The translations under genes were made by a program, and so were the position numbers. DNA of 64,000 bases from Albula goreensis (taxonomy: Eukaryota > Chordata > Actinopteri > Albuliformes > Albulidae), in contig CM040746.1 in NCBI GenBank assembly GCA_022829145.1, positions 14,358,790 to 14,422,789 of the forward strand, in the 5' to 3' direction. Positions within the stretch are counted from its first letter, which is position 1. The number at the start of each line of letters is the position of its first letter. Positions 10,695 to 23,500 of this stretch are shown in pieces. Below the pieces are notes generated by a model. It saw nothing but the letters and a program-made list of their open reading frames with translations. It made no database searches and was not told the DNA's origin.

Positions 10695-11534
10695 CTGAAA
10701 TCATACAGGTAAACCGACCTGAAGCACTACATAACGGTCATTACATTGAAACCAAACACATTGTATGCAGGGTGCAGAATTGCCAGTGGATAAGCCTGTT
10801 TTTCTTCCCCCCCCAGTTTGTGGTCAAGCCAGATTTCTGGCAGTATCAGGCTTTAATGAGCTGCTGTTGACACGTGTCACCGGCCAGATCTGAGGGTCAA
10901 ACAGCCAGCTGTAATGTCATTAGTGAGAGCAAGCCTGATCCATACAACATGTCAATCCTTTAGGATCTCAGATGTGAGCTTTCCAGTCATTAACAACAGG
11001 ACGAAACCAGCCGACATGGATCATTACATTGATTTTAGCTATTTTTGTAAGTGCTCAACAGCTTTGCGTACAAGAACACAAAAGCCATGCTGAAAATCTC
11101 TACCACAAAGAAAGCTAAACAAAATATCTTTTTAAGAATTATAACACATTGCTATACTTGAAGGACTTTTTCAGATTATCATGATTCATACATAAACCTA
11201 GTGAACAAGTAGTATTTGTCCAATTCATAGGTTAATTTCCACAATTATTTTTTGTAAAATCATTGCAGAAATGAAAATATTCAGAGTGATGTGTGGAAAA
11301 AATAAATGCAATTTTCTAATGAGGAGAAATCAAGATGAAATAATCATTTATTATTGGCCTTCTAATAAATGCAAACATTTTTATGTGTTCTTTCATTTTC
11401 AGCCACGTTGACTATTTTGACAACCGTTAAACAGACAAAACAGTACTTGTACTGCAAAAATGTAAGACTTGCATTTATTCATAAAGACAATCACTGACTG
11501 AATCTACGCCAGTGTCTTCAGAGATAACTCTTAC
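10695..11534 (-). other. thsd7b: Intron between w10 and w11
   Basis: 840 bp. A poly-C run near 10808-10816 and AT-rich sequence. No element recognised. Confidence 0.85.
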
Positions 11535-11688
11535 CAAGGGACAAGCACTCCACTGGCCCCATTGTGACATCACACAGTCATCAGGGCATGGCAGGAAGCA
11601 GGTCTGTGCTCTGAAGGGAATCTCTTCCTGGTCACATAGGCTATCATCAACGCTGTCTCCATGGCCCTCGCTGCCCCTCTGCACACAC
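11535..11688 (-). CDS. thsd7b: thsd7b exon w10: TSR end and QWGQW TSR start
   Basis: Residues 518-568 (154 bp; one leading base completes Lys, ends on a codon boundary). The acceptor is tggtggacag and the donor CCTTG/gtaaga. It encodes CVQRGSEGHGDSVDDSLC, then DQEEIPFRAQTCFLPCPDDC, then VMSQWGQWSACPL. The pattern VDDSLCDQEEIP, CxLxCPDDCVMSxWGxW is that of human THSD7B (NLCNQDEIPPETQSC, NECVMSEWGLW). A WxxW motif is present (WGQW). The loop before it is rich in Gly and Asp. Confidence 0.96.
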
Positions 11689-11850
11689 CTGTCCACCAAG
11701 TAAGATACACAGAGCAGGCGGAGGATATGTGGTTTCTCACAGATACAGGAAGTCTAGCGGGAAAGTGACTCACATGACTATTCTAAGGTACAGAAAGGGT
11801 AAGGGCATGGGTACTGACTCATGTGACTTCTCAAAGGGATACTGACTCAC
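11689..11850 (-). other. thsd7b: Short intron between w9 and w10 with partial donor duplications
   Basis: Only 162 bp. Near-copies of the plus-strand donor region TACTGACTCACTTGAC (11840) occur at 11812 (TACTGACTCATGTGAC) and, less exactly, at 11764 (AGTGACTCACATGAC). In the transcript the nearer copy reads ATGAGT at the donor position, while the farther one keeps GTGAGT. Confidence 0.85.
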
Positions 11851-11984
11851 TTGACTTTGCGGCTCTGAACGCCCTCCCCACAGCCTGGCAGCTTGTCCAC
11901 GCTGTTAATGGTGCATACAGACCAGGGCTCCGTCACCCAGACATACTGCAAGCACTCGCTGTAGCAGGGCACAGCCTCATACAC
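11851..11984 (-). CDS. thsd7b: thsd7b exon w9: YVWVTEPW-type TSR start
   Basis: Residues 473-516 plus two bases (AA) of a split Lys (134 bp; begins on a codon boundary). The acceptor is gtgtctccag and the donor GTCAA/gtgagt, an ideal GTGAGT core with an unusual exon-side A. It encodes VYEAVPCYSECLQYVWVTEP, then WSVCTINSVDKLPGCGEGVQ and SRKV. EAVPCYSEC is identical to the recalled human THSD7B; the loop before GCGEGVQSRK varies. The open frame on the opposite strand across this exon is a shadow. The region just inside the intron contains partial duplications of the donor. Confidence 0.95.
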
Positions 11985-14900
11985 CTGGAGACACACAGCA
12001 GAGTGCAAAATTAAGTGCTGTTAGGTATGCCTGTGTCCTCTTTCTTTGGTTCTTAAATCTCCATCTGGCAGGCTATTTAAATGCCTAAAAATGTCAAGGA
12101 TTTTGCCTCTGTAAGTTCATGAACATGTACCCAATCGATTCAACAATATCACATCCCCCACCTGCTCAGTGTCCTCTATTTTTTGTTGCAAGTCCTCCAC
12201 CAGTTAGAATACTGTAAAAGTACAAGCATCTGCGCACACATTAACACACAGATACACATACAAAGCTATCATCCAATATCATCTTAATTACAATGTAGTT
12301 ATCATGCTCTTAATTAGAATGATTATTCCTGCATTATGTTTTTCCCCTATCCACCTAAGCTCAAATCTCACAGTCCGACCTCCCCATAACCACACCCTAC
12401 CTAAACAACAGCACCCACCCTTAGCTTTTCATCAACCCCCCACTCCTCAGAAAGAGGAATAAACACAGACAAATTCAACATTCCCATAAATGATACAAAG
12501 AACCACACCATACTAAAACAGTATTATGACAAAAGAAACACAAAGAACCCACAAAAGAATGAAATAAATCAGTCCATTTGTTGACCTAACATTATGAATG
12601 CAACAAACGAATAGCATGGATGAGTGCTGTTAAGACATCTAATCAGAGTAAAGAGCCATTGCTATGCTCGGCTCAGTGGACTAACTTGCTGAAACGGTCC
12701 TTTCTTATTTAACGCTGTTGCACAAATACATCACAATGGATCATTCTACCCATAGTTATGCCATAATGTACAATCTATCTCAGTTGCATGGCTGATATAA
12801 CCCAGAATTGCACACTTCAAAGTGATGGTTGTGAATGTGAGAACCATGCACAAAACGGTAAATATTTCTGGGTTTTATTCAGCCTAATAGGATAGAACAG
12901 AATATGTTATGGCTTAGATGTTCAACCAGAAGTAGAAATTTGCCTTGAGATTCACACGTTATGAATTTTGAGAAATTCATACATACTGGATGTTCATATA
13001 TGCCAGGACAGGACATAAGTATTTGGATGATCATACATTTTTGTTGCTTTTACTGTGCACTGCAGGACAATTTGAAATGAAACAATGATTGTACAGTAAA
13101 AGTGCTAACTTTCAGCTTTAATTTTTGTGTGTTTACATTCTCTTTAGATGACTTGGGTAGCAATTGTAGCCTGTTTTATACATAGTCTTCTAAATTTTAA
13201 AGGACAAAAGTGATGCTTCTCATATAAAAATGTACACTTACAATGTTCAATGCACAAACCTCAATGTTATGTACACATGGGTACAAACATGCCTGAAATA
13301 TGCCGTTTGTGTCAATGATCAGATACATTAGGGATATGAAAAAGAACATTCTGTGATCTCTCATAAAATTAATCTGAATGCCATTGTTCCAGTAATATTG
13401 CATGAAATATGTACAAGCACAGAGAGTGGTTGTGCTGCAGTTTGGGTGCTGTGCAGTTAGAATATTAGGGAAGTTAGGTTAAGGAAGTGTAACAATGTTG
13501 TACTGTATTGGTTGCGATATAAAGGCTTACCCATGTTTCAAATTAACTAGTCTGTATGACACTTTGTACAACCACGTTGGGCAGTTTGTTTTGTATTTAC
13601 CGTTTACTTTAACTCAGAGGTGGGAGCTGTCTGACACAGAGAGCAGTGGGAGTAGTCACAGTTAAAAAGTAGTTAGAGGCAAGATGAGTGCCATGTTCAT
13701 TTTTTCATTCTCTTTTTTAATTTTCATTTATTTGATGGTCTTCTAAGTTCATATCTCATTAAGCAGACCAATATAAAAGAGACTTGCCATTTGTCAGATT
13801 GTCATTACGGGAGTTTCTCCTCTTTTTGACAGTAGCCAGAAGAAATGAGAGATGTGGGAACAAAGTGAAGCAAAGCAAATGCACCATGATGTTTCGGTCT
13901 TTTATCCATTCCCTTTATCTATAACAAGTGGACACAGTTAAGCGGTGCAACATTTATAGTTATATATAACAGGACATCTACCTGAAATGAATTTTACTTT
14001 GATTTTGATAGTTTTGTAAGTGCAATTTAGAAACTGTTATTGAGTGCAGGCTTTAGAGTGCAAGCTTTCATTCTAATTTCAGATAGAATTTGTTGACTTC
14101 TGGAAAAGTTCACAGTGGTGTGCAATCCACAGCCTCCGTGATCTCCATGAATTTTGACATTTTTGGGTGCCTTTGTGATCACAATATGAAGTGTCAAACA
14201 GATGTGGATACAACTGAAGACTGGCATAACATTTTTCTTCAAACTGGCCAGTACACAGTGCAAATAGTTTATCAAAGCATTTAAAAATAGCATATCTTTA
14301 CCCAATATATTCCTTAGCTGCAACAGGACACTGTGCAAAACAACGTCATTATTTTCTGTCTGATTTAGTCAACCCCACCTCGAAACATCCTGTTTTCACC
14401 TCATATCATGCATGATGTGCTAAGATTGTTAAAATAGGCAAATTGCTGTATGGAATCTTGGCCTAAGTGTGTTTGATTGAGCGCAGACTAGACTCTGACT
14501 TGGCCTTCTCTTTACCAAAATACAACAGCAATGTATAATATAATGTGTTGGTCTGAACAGTAGGATGGTGGATGGTAATTCATATTTCATTTTGGTTTGG
14601 TAGAAAAGGGTGGTGTCATCAATTCTGAATATGTGTAATTGCTCATGGAAGGACTGTATTAATACAGTGCAGGCTCTATGATTTTTGAAATATTAATAAC
14701 GTTTAAAAAAATTTGACATATAAATTTCAACTTTGCATAGAATACTGTATCATTTTATTACCAGTACTCTGCAAGTTTTTTTCAGAGCCCTCTACTGTTC
14801 TACAAATATTTAAAACTGTAGGGATCAGTTCCAAGGTTGTGACCCAAGCTACCCAAAATTACAATTTAAAAATGTGGACAGCATGGGTATGAGATAAACC

Positions 14901-17900
14901 AAACAACATACCATTTCAGAAAAGCTGAAAATGTCATAAGATCGCCCAATATCTACAATGATGTCAAAAAAGTCATGACACAATGTTTAAGAAACTATTT
15001 AAGGAAATGTGAAGAATATCATAAAATATATGGCCCTGTGACATTTTATTCAGATAAGATGCCACACAGTGCATGTGTTTCTGAGGTGTGTAAAATGCCC
15101 ACACCCCCACAGGCTCGACAGACGCTGCTCACCCTTTCACATCATATCCCATCTGTCCCTACATCTGCTCGCAGCGGGCACGTCAGACTCCTAATATGGA
15201 CATGTTGTTTTTCACTCAAGACAAAACCAGCACTCGTTCAACTGGTCACCTCTCCACGAGTCACATTTCTTGACTCTGGTCTTTTTATTGGCTAGCTCAC
15301 ATTGTATGTGAAAAGAGCCATGTTCCTGCTCTCCTGTTAAGCTCTGCAAACATGACCTTTGAGCTTAAATTGCTTTAAACAGAGTTTAAATATACAGAGA
15401 AAAACAAAACAGCCATACTCCGGCAATAAAATAAACTACACAGTTTTAAAATGTCAGCAAAAATCATTTCGGCAGCTTGGGAAATGGCTTTATTTACTGC
15501 AAACCTTTTTTCTAGGGAACCTCAAACAGTCATTTTTTCAGTATTGATCCAAAAATAGACTTACATGTATGTCAATATTGTCCCAATATGACGCCTGCAA
15601 GAGCTATTTCAAAGGAAATAAGGGAAGGTAAACTATTTTGTACTCACTTCAAAGAGCTATGGGCATGTATTGACAGGGCATGACATTAAAAACAAATAAT
15701 GCTCTCTTCTTCCACTTACAGGTAAATTTACTTTCTCCCCTCCACCTTTCTGTCTCACCTCCACTGTTTCTATTTAAGTGCATATTTTTGAGAGAAAAGA
15801 AATACAAGAAACAGGTGAACCTGCTTACTAGTTACTACATAATGAAGTCCCCTGATTCCAACCAATGTCTTACAAAGGGCACTAGATAAAAGATAGGCAG
15901 TATTTTAAGACTGTGCTCCATTTCAGGTTTACCCATTCCCATCACTCACAACAAATAAAAATAAACTGCTACTACCCTAAAACACAAGCGGGACCTGGAA
16001 GGGGTCATCTAGTTCAGTGCTACGCACCTAGCATGCAGTGTCTCTAATGAGGAAATAAGCATAAACACAGAATGATCAGCACTGACCTGAGCCTTTGTGG
16101 ACGTCCATATAAGCAGTGCATGACAAGCAGAAGGGGAGAAAAAAAGCGATATGTCCATTAGTTCCTGTAGCTTTTTATTTACTTCCTTTTCATCTGTTTC
16201 TCAAAGTGGCTGAACTTAGTTTCACCACCCTCAGCTGTTCTTGAAGTCTATTACTGTGCAGATCATTAGATTAAGACCCAGATCCTCCACACAAATCAGC
16301 CTGTTTTGTCTTAATAAGCTTAATCCAATGGAGTAAACGCTGCAGTCAGCTGATACGTTTGCCCAGTCTGCACGATGACTCTGCGAAGATTAATATTAAC
16401 CAAGTACAAAACAAAATTAAAGAAATGCTTAGCAACTCTACAGGTATCAGCATCTGTGCTTCTTGACGTTCAATATGAGTTAGGAGAGCGGTCGCCTGCG
16501 ATTAGAATACAAACTATACTGTCGATCCTGACAGAGAAGACCACTACACGAGTTGTGCAATAGAGGCTGTGTGGCTGTTTGTCTTCTGCAAAAAAACACA
16601 ATAAGAGCTGAATACTGAACTGAATTACTTAATTAACTGACTTAATTGGTCACATTGGAAACAAATTCAATATCTGCAGGTAATTACAAGATGTCAGCAA
16701 TCACTTTTGCAAAGCTGTACCTGTATCAACTACTAAAAAAAGCTCACAAGTGTCAAAGTAAATTTTAATGAAAGGCATTTCACACTGGTGTCCATTTATA
16801 GTGGCATTAATTTACAGACTGAAACATGTGAAAACAAACATGTTACTTCATGGACAGATACTTTTTCATTCTCTTTGAACTTTAATTATAACAAGGGTAT
16901 TCGGAAATGAATGGAATAGACATGTCACAAATATACAGGCAAAATATTGAATATTAACATACTAAAGCATTGCACCTATCACTGATCTTGCATTATTAAA
17001 CATGTATTTGGTGGCATAACACAGCTGAGAACCTGACCCAAATGACAGTGTACTGACAGTTACAAGGTGTGTAAAACTGGACACTCCTGAATGAGAGTCA
17101 CTGGATGGCCCTTAAGCTCAGTACACACTCTCTTATTCCAGACCTTGGTCAGAGGGTCAACACTGGCCCTGTGCGTGGAGGCCTCTTCACACAGCTCCTC
17201 TCATAGAAGGATTATTGAATAGAAACAGAAACCCAGGGACTATCAGCCCCTCAGTAAATCTCTTTAAGTGTCACCGTCTGACTACCAACTTCAAATAGAG
17301 CAGGCCATTACTGTCGCTGGCTTCCCCGGATGTGACAGAAGACGGTTGTGCCGGAGTACAACTCGCGGAGATGAATGTCTCTTTCATCATGTACTGTAAT
17401 GCACTTACAAGATGTCGCACAGATGTCTGTGCACCAGCGTACAAAGCAATGCTCAATACAGAGAGCGTTCGAGGTCAGTCCATTTCCACAAGTCAAAGAG
17501 ACAGTGTAATCTAATGCGTTCTGCCACAAAACTAGTTCTACCTCACAAAAGTGTAATAAAGTGTGTTACTGAATTCCATAAAGATGTCAAGTCACTGCAG
17601 GGGATTCAAAGGGTCATTTCAATGAGGCACATGCACTTCGACAACTTTTACAGTATTTCTATATTGATCTCCGTCTTTTCTCTCCCTCACAGTAAAGAAT
17701 ATTCATATTACAAGAACAAAATGTACAGCAGACAAGACAACCTAAACAAGATTGACACAGTGTATATACAAAATTTTAAAATTTAGAACCTAAAAACAAA
17801 GAATATAGACATTTAAAAAGGAAAGACATACTTAAGTAACTAACACCATAAATATTTTTAAGTCTAACAGTTACTATAAAATGACATACTATAGCACTGT

Positions 17901-18734
17901 TCTTACATTAATCTTTACAAACACCAACAATTCTTTAAACACCCAAATTACCTGAATCAACATAATACATAAATTCAAAGTTTCTCTTACAACCAGTCAA
18001 TATTACACAATACATATGACTGGGTCTAATAAAAAATACAATAAATAATTTTTATTAGATGGATCTTTAATATTAGCTTGTATTTTGGGCATGTCTGAAT
18101 GGTATAAATCACATAACTACTTTCTCTTTTCACATTCCTTAAATGGTAAATTACCAGCAATCACACAGTTTGTTTCAAAGCAGACCATAAACTTGGCAAC
18201 AGCTGTCACGTAGTCTACTACGGGTATGTTAAACTACACATGTAAATAAATTTAATTTGAAAGTGCAGCTGGGATTTTTTTCTCAGGGAAAGGAACAGCA
18301 TTCCATTGCTGTCAGGTGTCTCGTGGATATTCATTATTCCAAAATTTTCCGCTCTTCTCATTTTGTTATTCTAATTAGCTGATATGGCCATGGCTAACCT
18401 TGGAAACAGAAGCAAACACTAAGGGCCATCTGGAATAGGGAACATTCTGATGAAACTGGAGAGTTTCCAGGAGAAAATTAAGCCCTCTGCCACTTGGGAC
18501 TGTCTGAAGAATATGCAGATTCACACCAGAGTTTTCAGTAAAAAGGGGCATCTCACCTCAGAAAAATCTCCATGCCAGAGGATATTTGCAGCTGTTAAAT
18601 CTCTAAATCTCACCCTATTGGTCAGATCTCACCTTTATAAACTAGAGTTTCAGTTAAAAAGGAAACAAGCACATCTCCTTGACTGACACTGTTCAGCAGT
18701 TCAGAACTTTCAGAACTATCTTTGCTCAAACATA

Positions 18735-18756
18735 TCTGTCTGTCTGTCTGTCTGTC
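18735..18756. repeat. (TCTG)n tetranucleotide run
   Basis: About five units of TCTG/TGTC on the plus strand. A short microsatellite. Confidence 0.9.
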
Positions 18757-19439
18757 ACATCTCTGAAAGACAGTCTCATTTGGGGAAAACAAAGGGCCAC
18801 CAGAGCACATTTATTAAGTGTGAAAAGAGCTACAATCACCACGACAAAAGGTCAATCTTCCAGGTAGTTTAATATTACTCCTCTTCATCCCCACCATCTA
18901 AACCCTTCATCTGACTGGGAGGCAGACTTCTCAACAGAATGGAGTAATCTTGGACTGAGTACAGCATGGAGCAACGTAGTTATAAATGGAATTTCCTGCC
19001 TTGCAACTCAGTGAGTGAAGGGCTGCAATCTCTGCTTAGTCAAACCATGCACACACAAAGGAAAAAAGTGGTACTTCCAACTATGGCAGACAAAGCAAGC
19101 AAATGAAAGTGCTGCCCTACCACCTGCTTCAACTTCTCCCCTGGCTGTAAGGAGGATTTATTTGGAATGTGCGCTATGAAAACAGTCATAGACAAAGCTC
19201 AGACAAAGATGCGAGTGAAAGTCAGCATGGCATTTTCAACGAGATATGCATTTACAGAGCTTCACATCTATAGTTTCAAAAAATGCCAAAATGGTTGCGA
19301 TTTAGCTTCACTCAAGGTTTCTAAAGGGTTCTTTGCTTATTCTGCTGGGGGAACTCAAACATTCTTCTTTGATATGGATTTCATTTGCAGGTTCGCTGCA
19401 GAACCTTATTCTAAGGGTTATATAAAGAACCCCTTAAAG

Positions 19440-19645
19440 CAGGGGTGTCAAACTGCAGTCCTGGAGGGCCGCAGTGGTAGCTGGTTTTTGGTGTGTTTTA
19501 GCACTTAATTGATTAATTAAACTCACTGGTTGGCTAAAGAGTCCACACACCCGGTTTCCAAGGCCTAAAATGGCTACCAGTCGAAAGGAAAGAACAAAAA
19601 CCCGCAGACACTGCGGCCCTCCAGGACTGGAGTTTGACACCCCTG
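19440..19645. mobile_element. hAT-type MITE with 8-bp target-site duplication
   Basis: A 206-bp element starting CAGGGGTGTCAAACTGCAGT and ending in its inverted complement. The terminal inverted repeats match over about 37 bp with one difference, and similarity fades inwards. It is flanked on both sides by an identical 8-bp direct repeat, CCTTAAAG (19432-19439 and 19646-19653). An 8-bp duplication plus termini starting CAGGGG are the marks of hAT superfamily transposition. It has no coding capacity, so it depended on a transposase made elsewhere. The intact duplication and well-matched ends suggest a fairly recent insertion. This 'CAGTCCTGGAGGGCCGCAG' family is common in fish genomes. Confidence 0.92.
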
Positions 19646-20502
19646 CCTTAAAGAATCTGTACCTAAGGTGAACTTTTAAGGGTTCCCCCATTAGAACAAA
19701 TGAAAAACCTTTAAAGCTGCTTGAAATCACTTTTTTTCTATGAGTATTACTTTAAAACAACAATCATATTTGGCCATAACGGAATTCACATTAATTCATA
19801 TTTAGCTAGCAAGGTATTTTCATTACTAGCTATTATTTAGTTATGTGCTGGATCTATATTGTATCTATATTGTAAGCTATACTACTCTAGCTATGTTGTA
19901 AGCCAGTTTTTCACAAAATTGGGTGTCTGCAGAATCTGTATTAATTTTGCGTTTAATGCTATGATGCACTAACAAAATAAAAGACTGAATAAACAAATAA
20001 AAATATCTTGCATACATAAAACCCTTTTAAAAATGTAAAATCCCATTTATGCTTTAAGTGAATATCACAAGTGCGGGTTATCATTGCATTGCTAGCTCAC
20101 ACTGGTGGGCACTCAGTTTGTGACAGTCAGCAGTGCTAGAGTCATAGAGTAGAGATGGCTCAATTATGGTAACATGTTAGTGGTCCAGCTGAGAGTTCGG
20201 AGAGTCCCAGCAATGCCATTACTGGCTATGACCAGAGGTTTGCATTGTCTAGGAAAGAATTGGCTCAGCCTCACTGGGGAAATGCAGAGGAAAAGTCTTC
20301 AGTTTCATTAGTGGCTACATTTTAATGCAACTTCATTCCACTTTGTATCGAGATATACATTTTTCTCTACATTACAGCTTCATGTGTTTACACCTGGCAT
20401 TAAAGTCTTTCTATAAACCTGGATAGAAATTGGACAGCATCTTCCCTGACACTGCACTAATGAGTTTTCATGGTCTGCATCCATTAATTTCTTTCACTTA
20501 TG

Positions 20503-20564
20503 TGTGCAATATTCTTCCCCTTAAGATTTGTTATAACAAATCCTAAGGGGAAGAATATTGCACA
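20503..20564. repeat. 62-bp near-perfect palindrome
   Basis: Two 31-bp arms meet at TTATAA (centre between 20533 and 20534) with a single mismatch (20524 against 20543). The arms start TGTGCAATATTCTTCCCCTT and there is no spacer. Similarity stops sharply at both outer ends, and I see no target duplication, so it is not an obvious foldback transposon. Confidence 0.95.
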
Positions 20565-23500
20565 TTGCTTCATTTACATTTTTGTATGTCATGTCCATTG
20601 TGCATCTCAAACCACCTCTGGAGGTGTCTTTGAGAGTCAGCTTTCAGATGGGTTTCAGTTTCGATGCATGAAGATAATGATGATCTGTGCTCCATTTATG
20701 CAATCAGTATGCAGGCTATATGCTCAAGTCACATTTTAATGCCAAGTGTAAATGGGATAAGAATTGATATTAACACTGTTAAGTGGCCACTCCTGGCCAG
20801 GCTGCCATATGAAAGTATGCTAATGAAGACTTTGTGTTCCTCTAACATCATAGAAAATATGAGGAACAGTGAATGAGTTTCAAAGGAGTACAATAAGCAT
20901 TCAATGCTTGTAATGCAAAGTAAAGTAGCTAGTAACTTAGCTGGGTAGTTATATTTCTGATTCTCAAGTTTAATTTGGTTTCACAAAACATAATATATTT
21001 TTACAGTTTAACATTAAGCTTCAAACTGTCCCTTGACTGCTGAAGGAACCCAAACTCAATCATTTGTGCCTTCAGAACAGATGAATAGCCATACATCTGG
21101 CAAGGCCTTACTATTCCAATGGAGCCAATAAGTACAGATGGGCACAGATGTTGCTGTTCACAGGAGGCTGTCCCTGCCTCCTGCTGTCACCTCTCCCTCT
21201 CTGCTTTCTACCACAGAAAATATTCTCTTCATAGGCCTTTGGAGAAGCCAGGACTGGTAAAAGTGATGATGCTTGCAGTGCATCATCACTGAACATTGTC
21301 TAGTGGGCTATGGGAAATGCCTGAACAACAAGGCTAATCTGTCCCTTTGCTCAAATGCTTGGGATGGAGGAGTCACAATGAGACAGAGGCCTTTGTCAGA
21401 GGGGGGCTTTAATGACAGGCCAGCCAAAAGAGCAAATGTAGCAACATAAGGTAAACATTTTGGATAGCCAGCAAAAAACATTTTTGAAGATATGTTAGTA
21501 ACAATTAAAAGCAAGTTAGTGATGTCAGTTGGTTACTGTGTTACTGAAATATTAACTACATATAAAAGGATTGAAATTACAATAAAGAATGCTAAAACAT
21601 TCAATATATTTAAGCATAGTACAATTCTTACAGCACAGTGCTTCAGATTTAAAATATCAAGATTATTGTAACAAGATATATAAGCACAGGTCCTTAAACT
21701 ATACTGACTAAAAGAAAAAGTAACATCACCTTTTGTTCATTTTGTGAGATTACATTTTAAAAACAAATACATTTCAAATACATTTATTTTTTGACAAAAA
21801 TACCACGTTAGAGGATAATTTCAGCAATGCTGCATGAGAGTCAGCACATGTACGTCACATAAATTATCTTAGAAGTGAAATCTAGGTGGAATTGATTTCC
21901 TTCTGTTTATGATTCAGGGCTCACCAAACTATAATTGTTATGTTAAAATGTCTACAACACAATACAGTCAACAATTAACTAGTTATACACAATCATCTAA
22001 TGGAACCATGCCTGGTCTAAAACTCCCATTTATGTTTATGAATAAGATGAAATATAACTAGAGTTCTTTAACATTGTACATTCAGAAACCTTTAGCACTT
22101 AAATTGCTATTTGGAATCATTTCACACTGTAAGTGTTGATAACAGACTTTTCGACACTTACAGTACATTTATTTCCAATGCCATAATGTTCAAAGCTGCA
22201 GTTCCTTGTGAGAAGATAATCTCTTTGAAAGACATTAGGAGGCATCCCTGCTCGGTTATCTCTGACTTACTGTGATACTCTTATCAGCTCTGCATGCACT
22301 AAATCCATGTTGTCCTCATGATGACATGCTAATTCCAGCTCCCAGGTGTAGAGATGATTTTAAACCCTAGGAAATCACTGTGATATGGGGGCGTGTCTGT
22401 GTCTGAAATTTTTGACTCTTCCCCTCCTCTCTTTTTCTGATTAGATATGGCTAATCACAGTTTTAAATCTAAATCAGGCTCTGCCGCCAAACAGAACATT
22501 TCTCTAAATCAAACGGCCTTTTACCACATGAAAAACTCTTGCAGGCGTCTGCAAGCACTCATTAATGCAAATAAGATTTAACTAAAATCAAAATATCAAT
22601 CTCCCTTCACATTATTGCAAGCCTGAAGTACGTCATCATTACTGATCTCACATCATGAAAAGACAAAAATATCTCTATCACCTTGTCGGCCAGTCATAAT
22701 TTTACTCATTGAAAACCTCAAATAGTTCTAATTTTATATTGAAGATATTGTAGAGGCAGATATCATTATCTCTTTGGATGGGCAATGAGTAGTTGTTGAG
22801 GAGGTACCTCTACTGAGTAATATTACAGTAGACAGTTCAGACAGAGCCCATTTCATTGGCTTTTTTGTTTAGCTTCTTTCTGTTCTGTAAGGACAGTGAC
22901 CCACTCCCAGCACTGTGCTTTACAGGAAGCTGCTATAAAAGCCCACAGCTCTCTTCATGTGTGTTGGCACCAAGCAGGAACACACAAGTCATGATCTTTA
23001 TTCAAAAATCATACATGCTCCCTTTCAATGGAACACCATATTCATATTTTGTATATTCAAACAAAAAACATTATAACTATATACTATATACAACTATACA
23101 ACTACAAATACAACTATAACTATTTATATATAAAAAAACATCTCTCTTGTAGAGAGCTGGACCTTACAAATGATGGAATCAGTCAGTCAGTCAATGGACC
23201 AGCTCAACTCAATTATCATTCAGTATTTAACCGTTAACCTAAACAAATACCTAATGGAGGGTTTGAAACTTGTTTTCAGTAAATTTGAAAGAAAAAAAAC
23301 AGAAAAAAGAACATAAATGGTCCATAGAAATTAAGGCCTTGTACCTCTAACCCTGACATGCATTACGTGGGATTAATTTTCCAATAGCAGAACTCTGGGT
23401 GCCTTTTAAATTCCTTCAGCACAGCCACTGGCATGGCACAGAATGATGCACATAGATAATAAAAAGTGCACTGTCCCTGAACATCGTTCAGCAGTCCTGA

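Noticed and set aside
11823-12014. Plus-strand open frame of 63 codons
   Set aside because: It is the antisense shadow of exon w9, which has matching splice sites and family residues on the minus strand.
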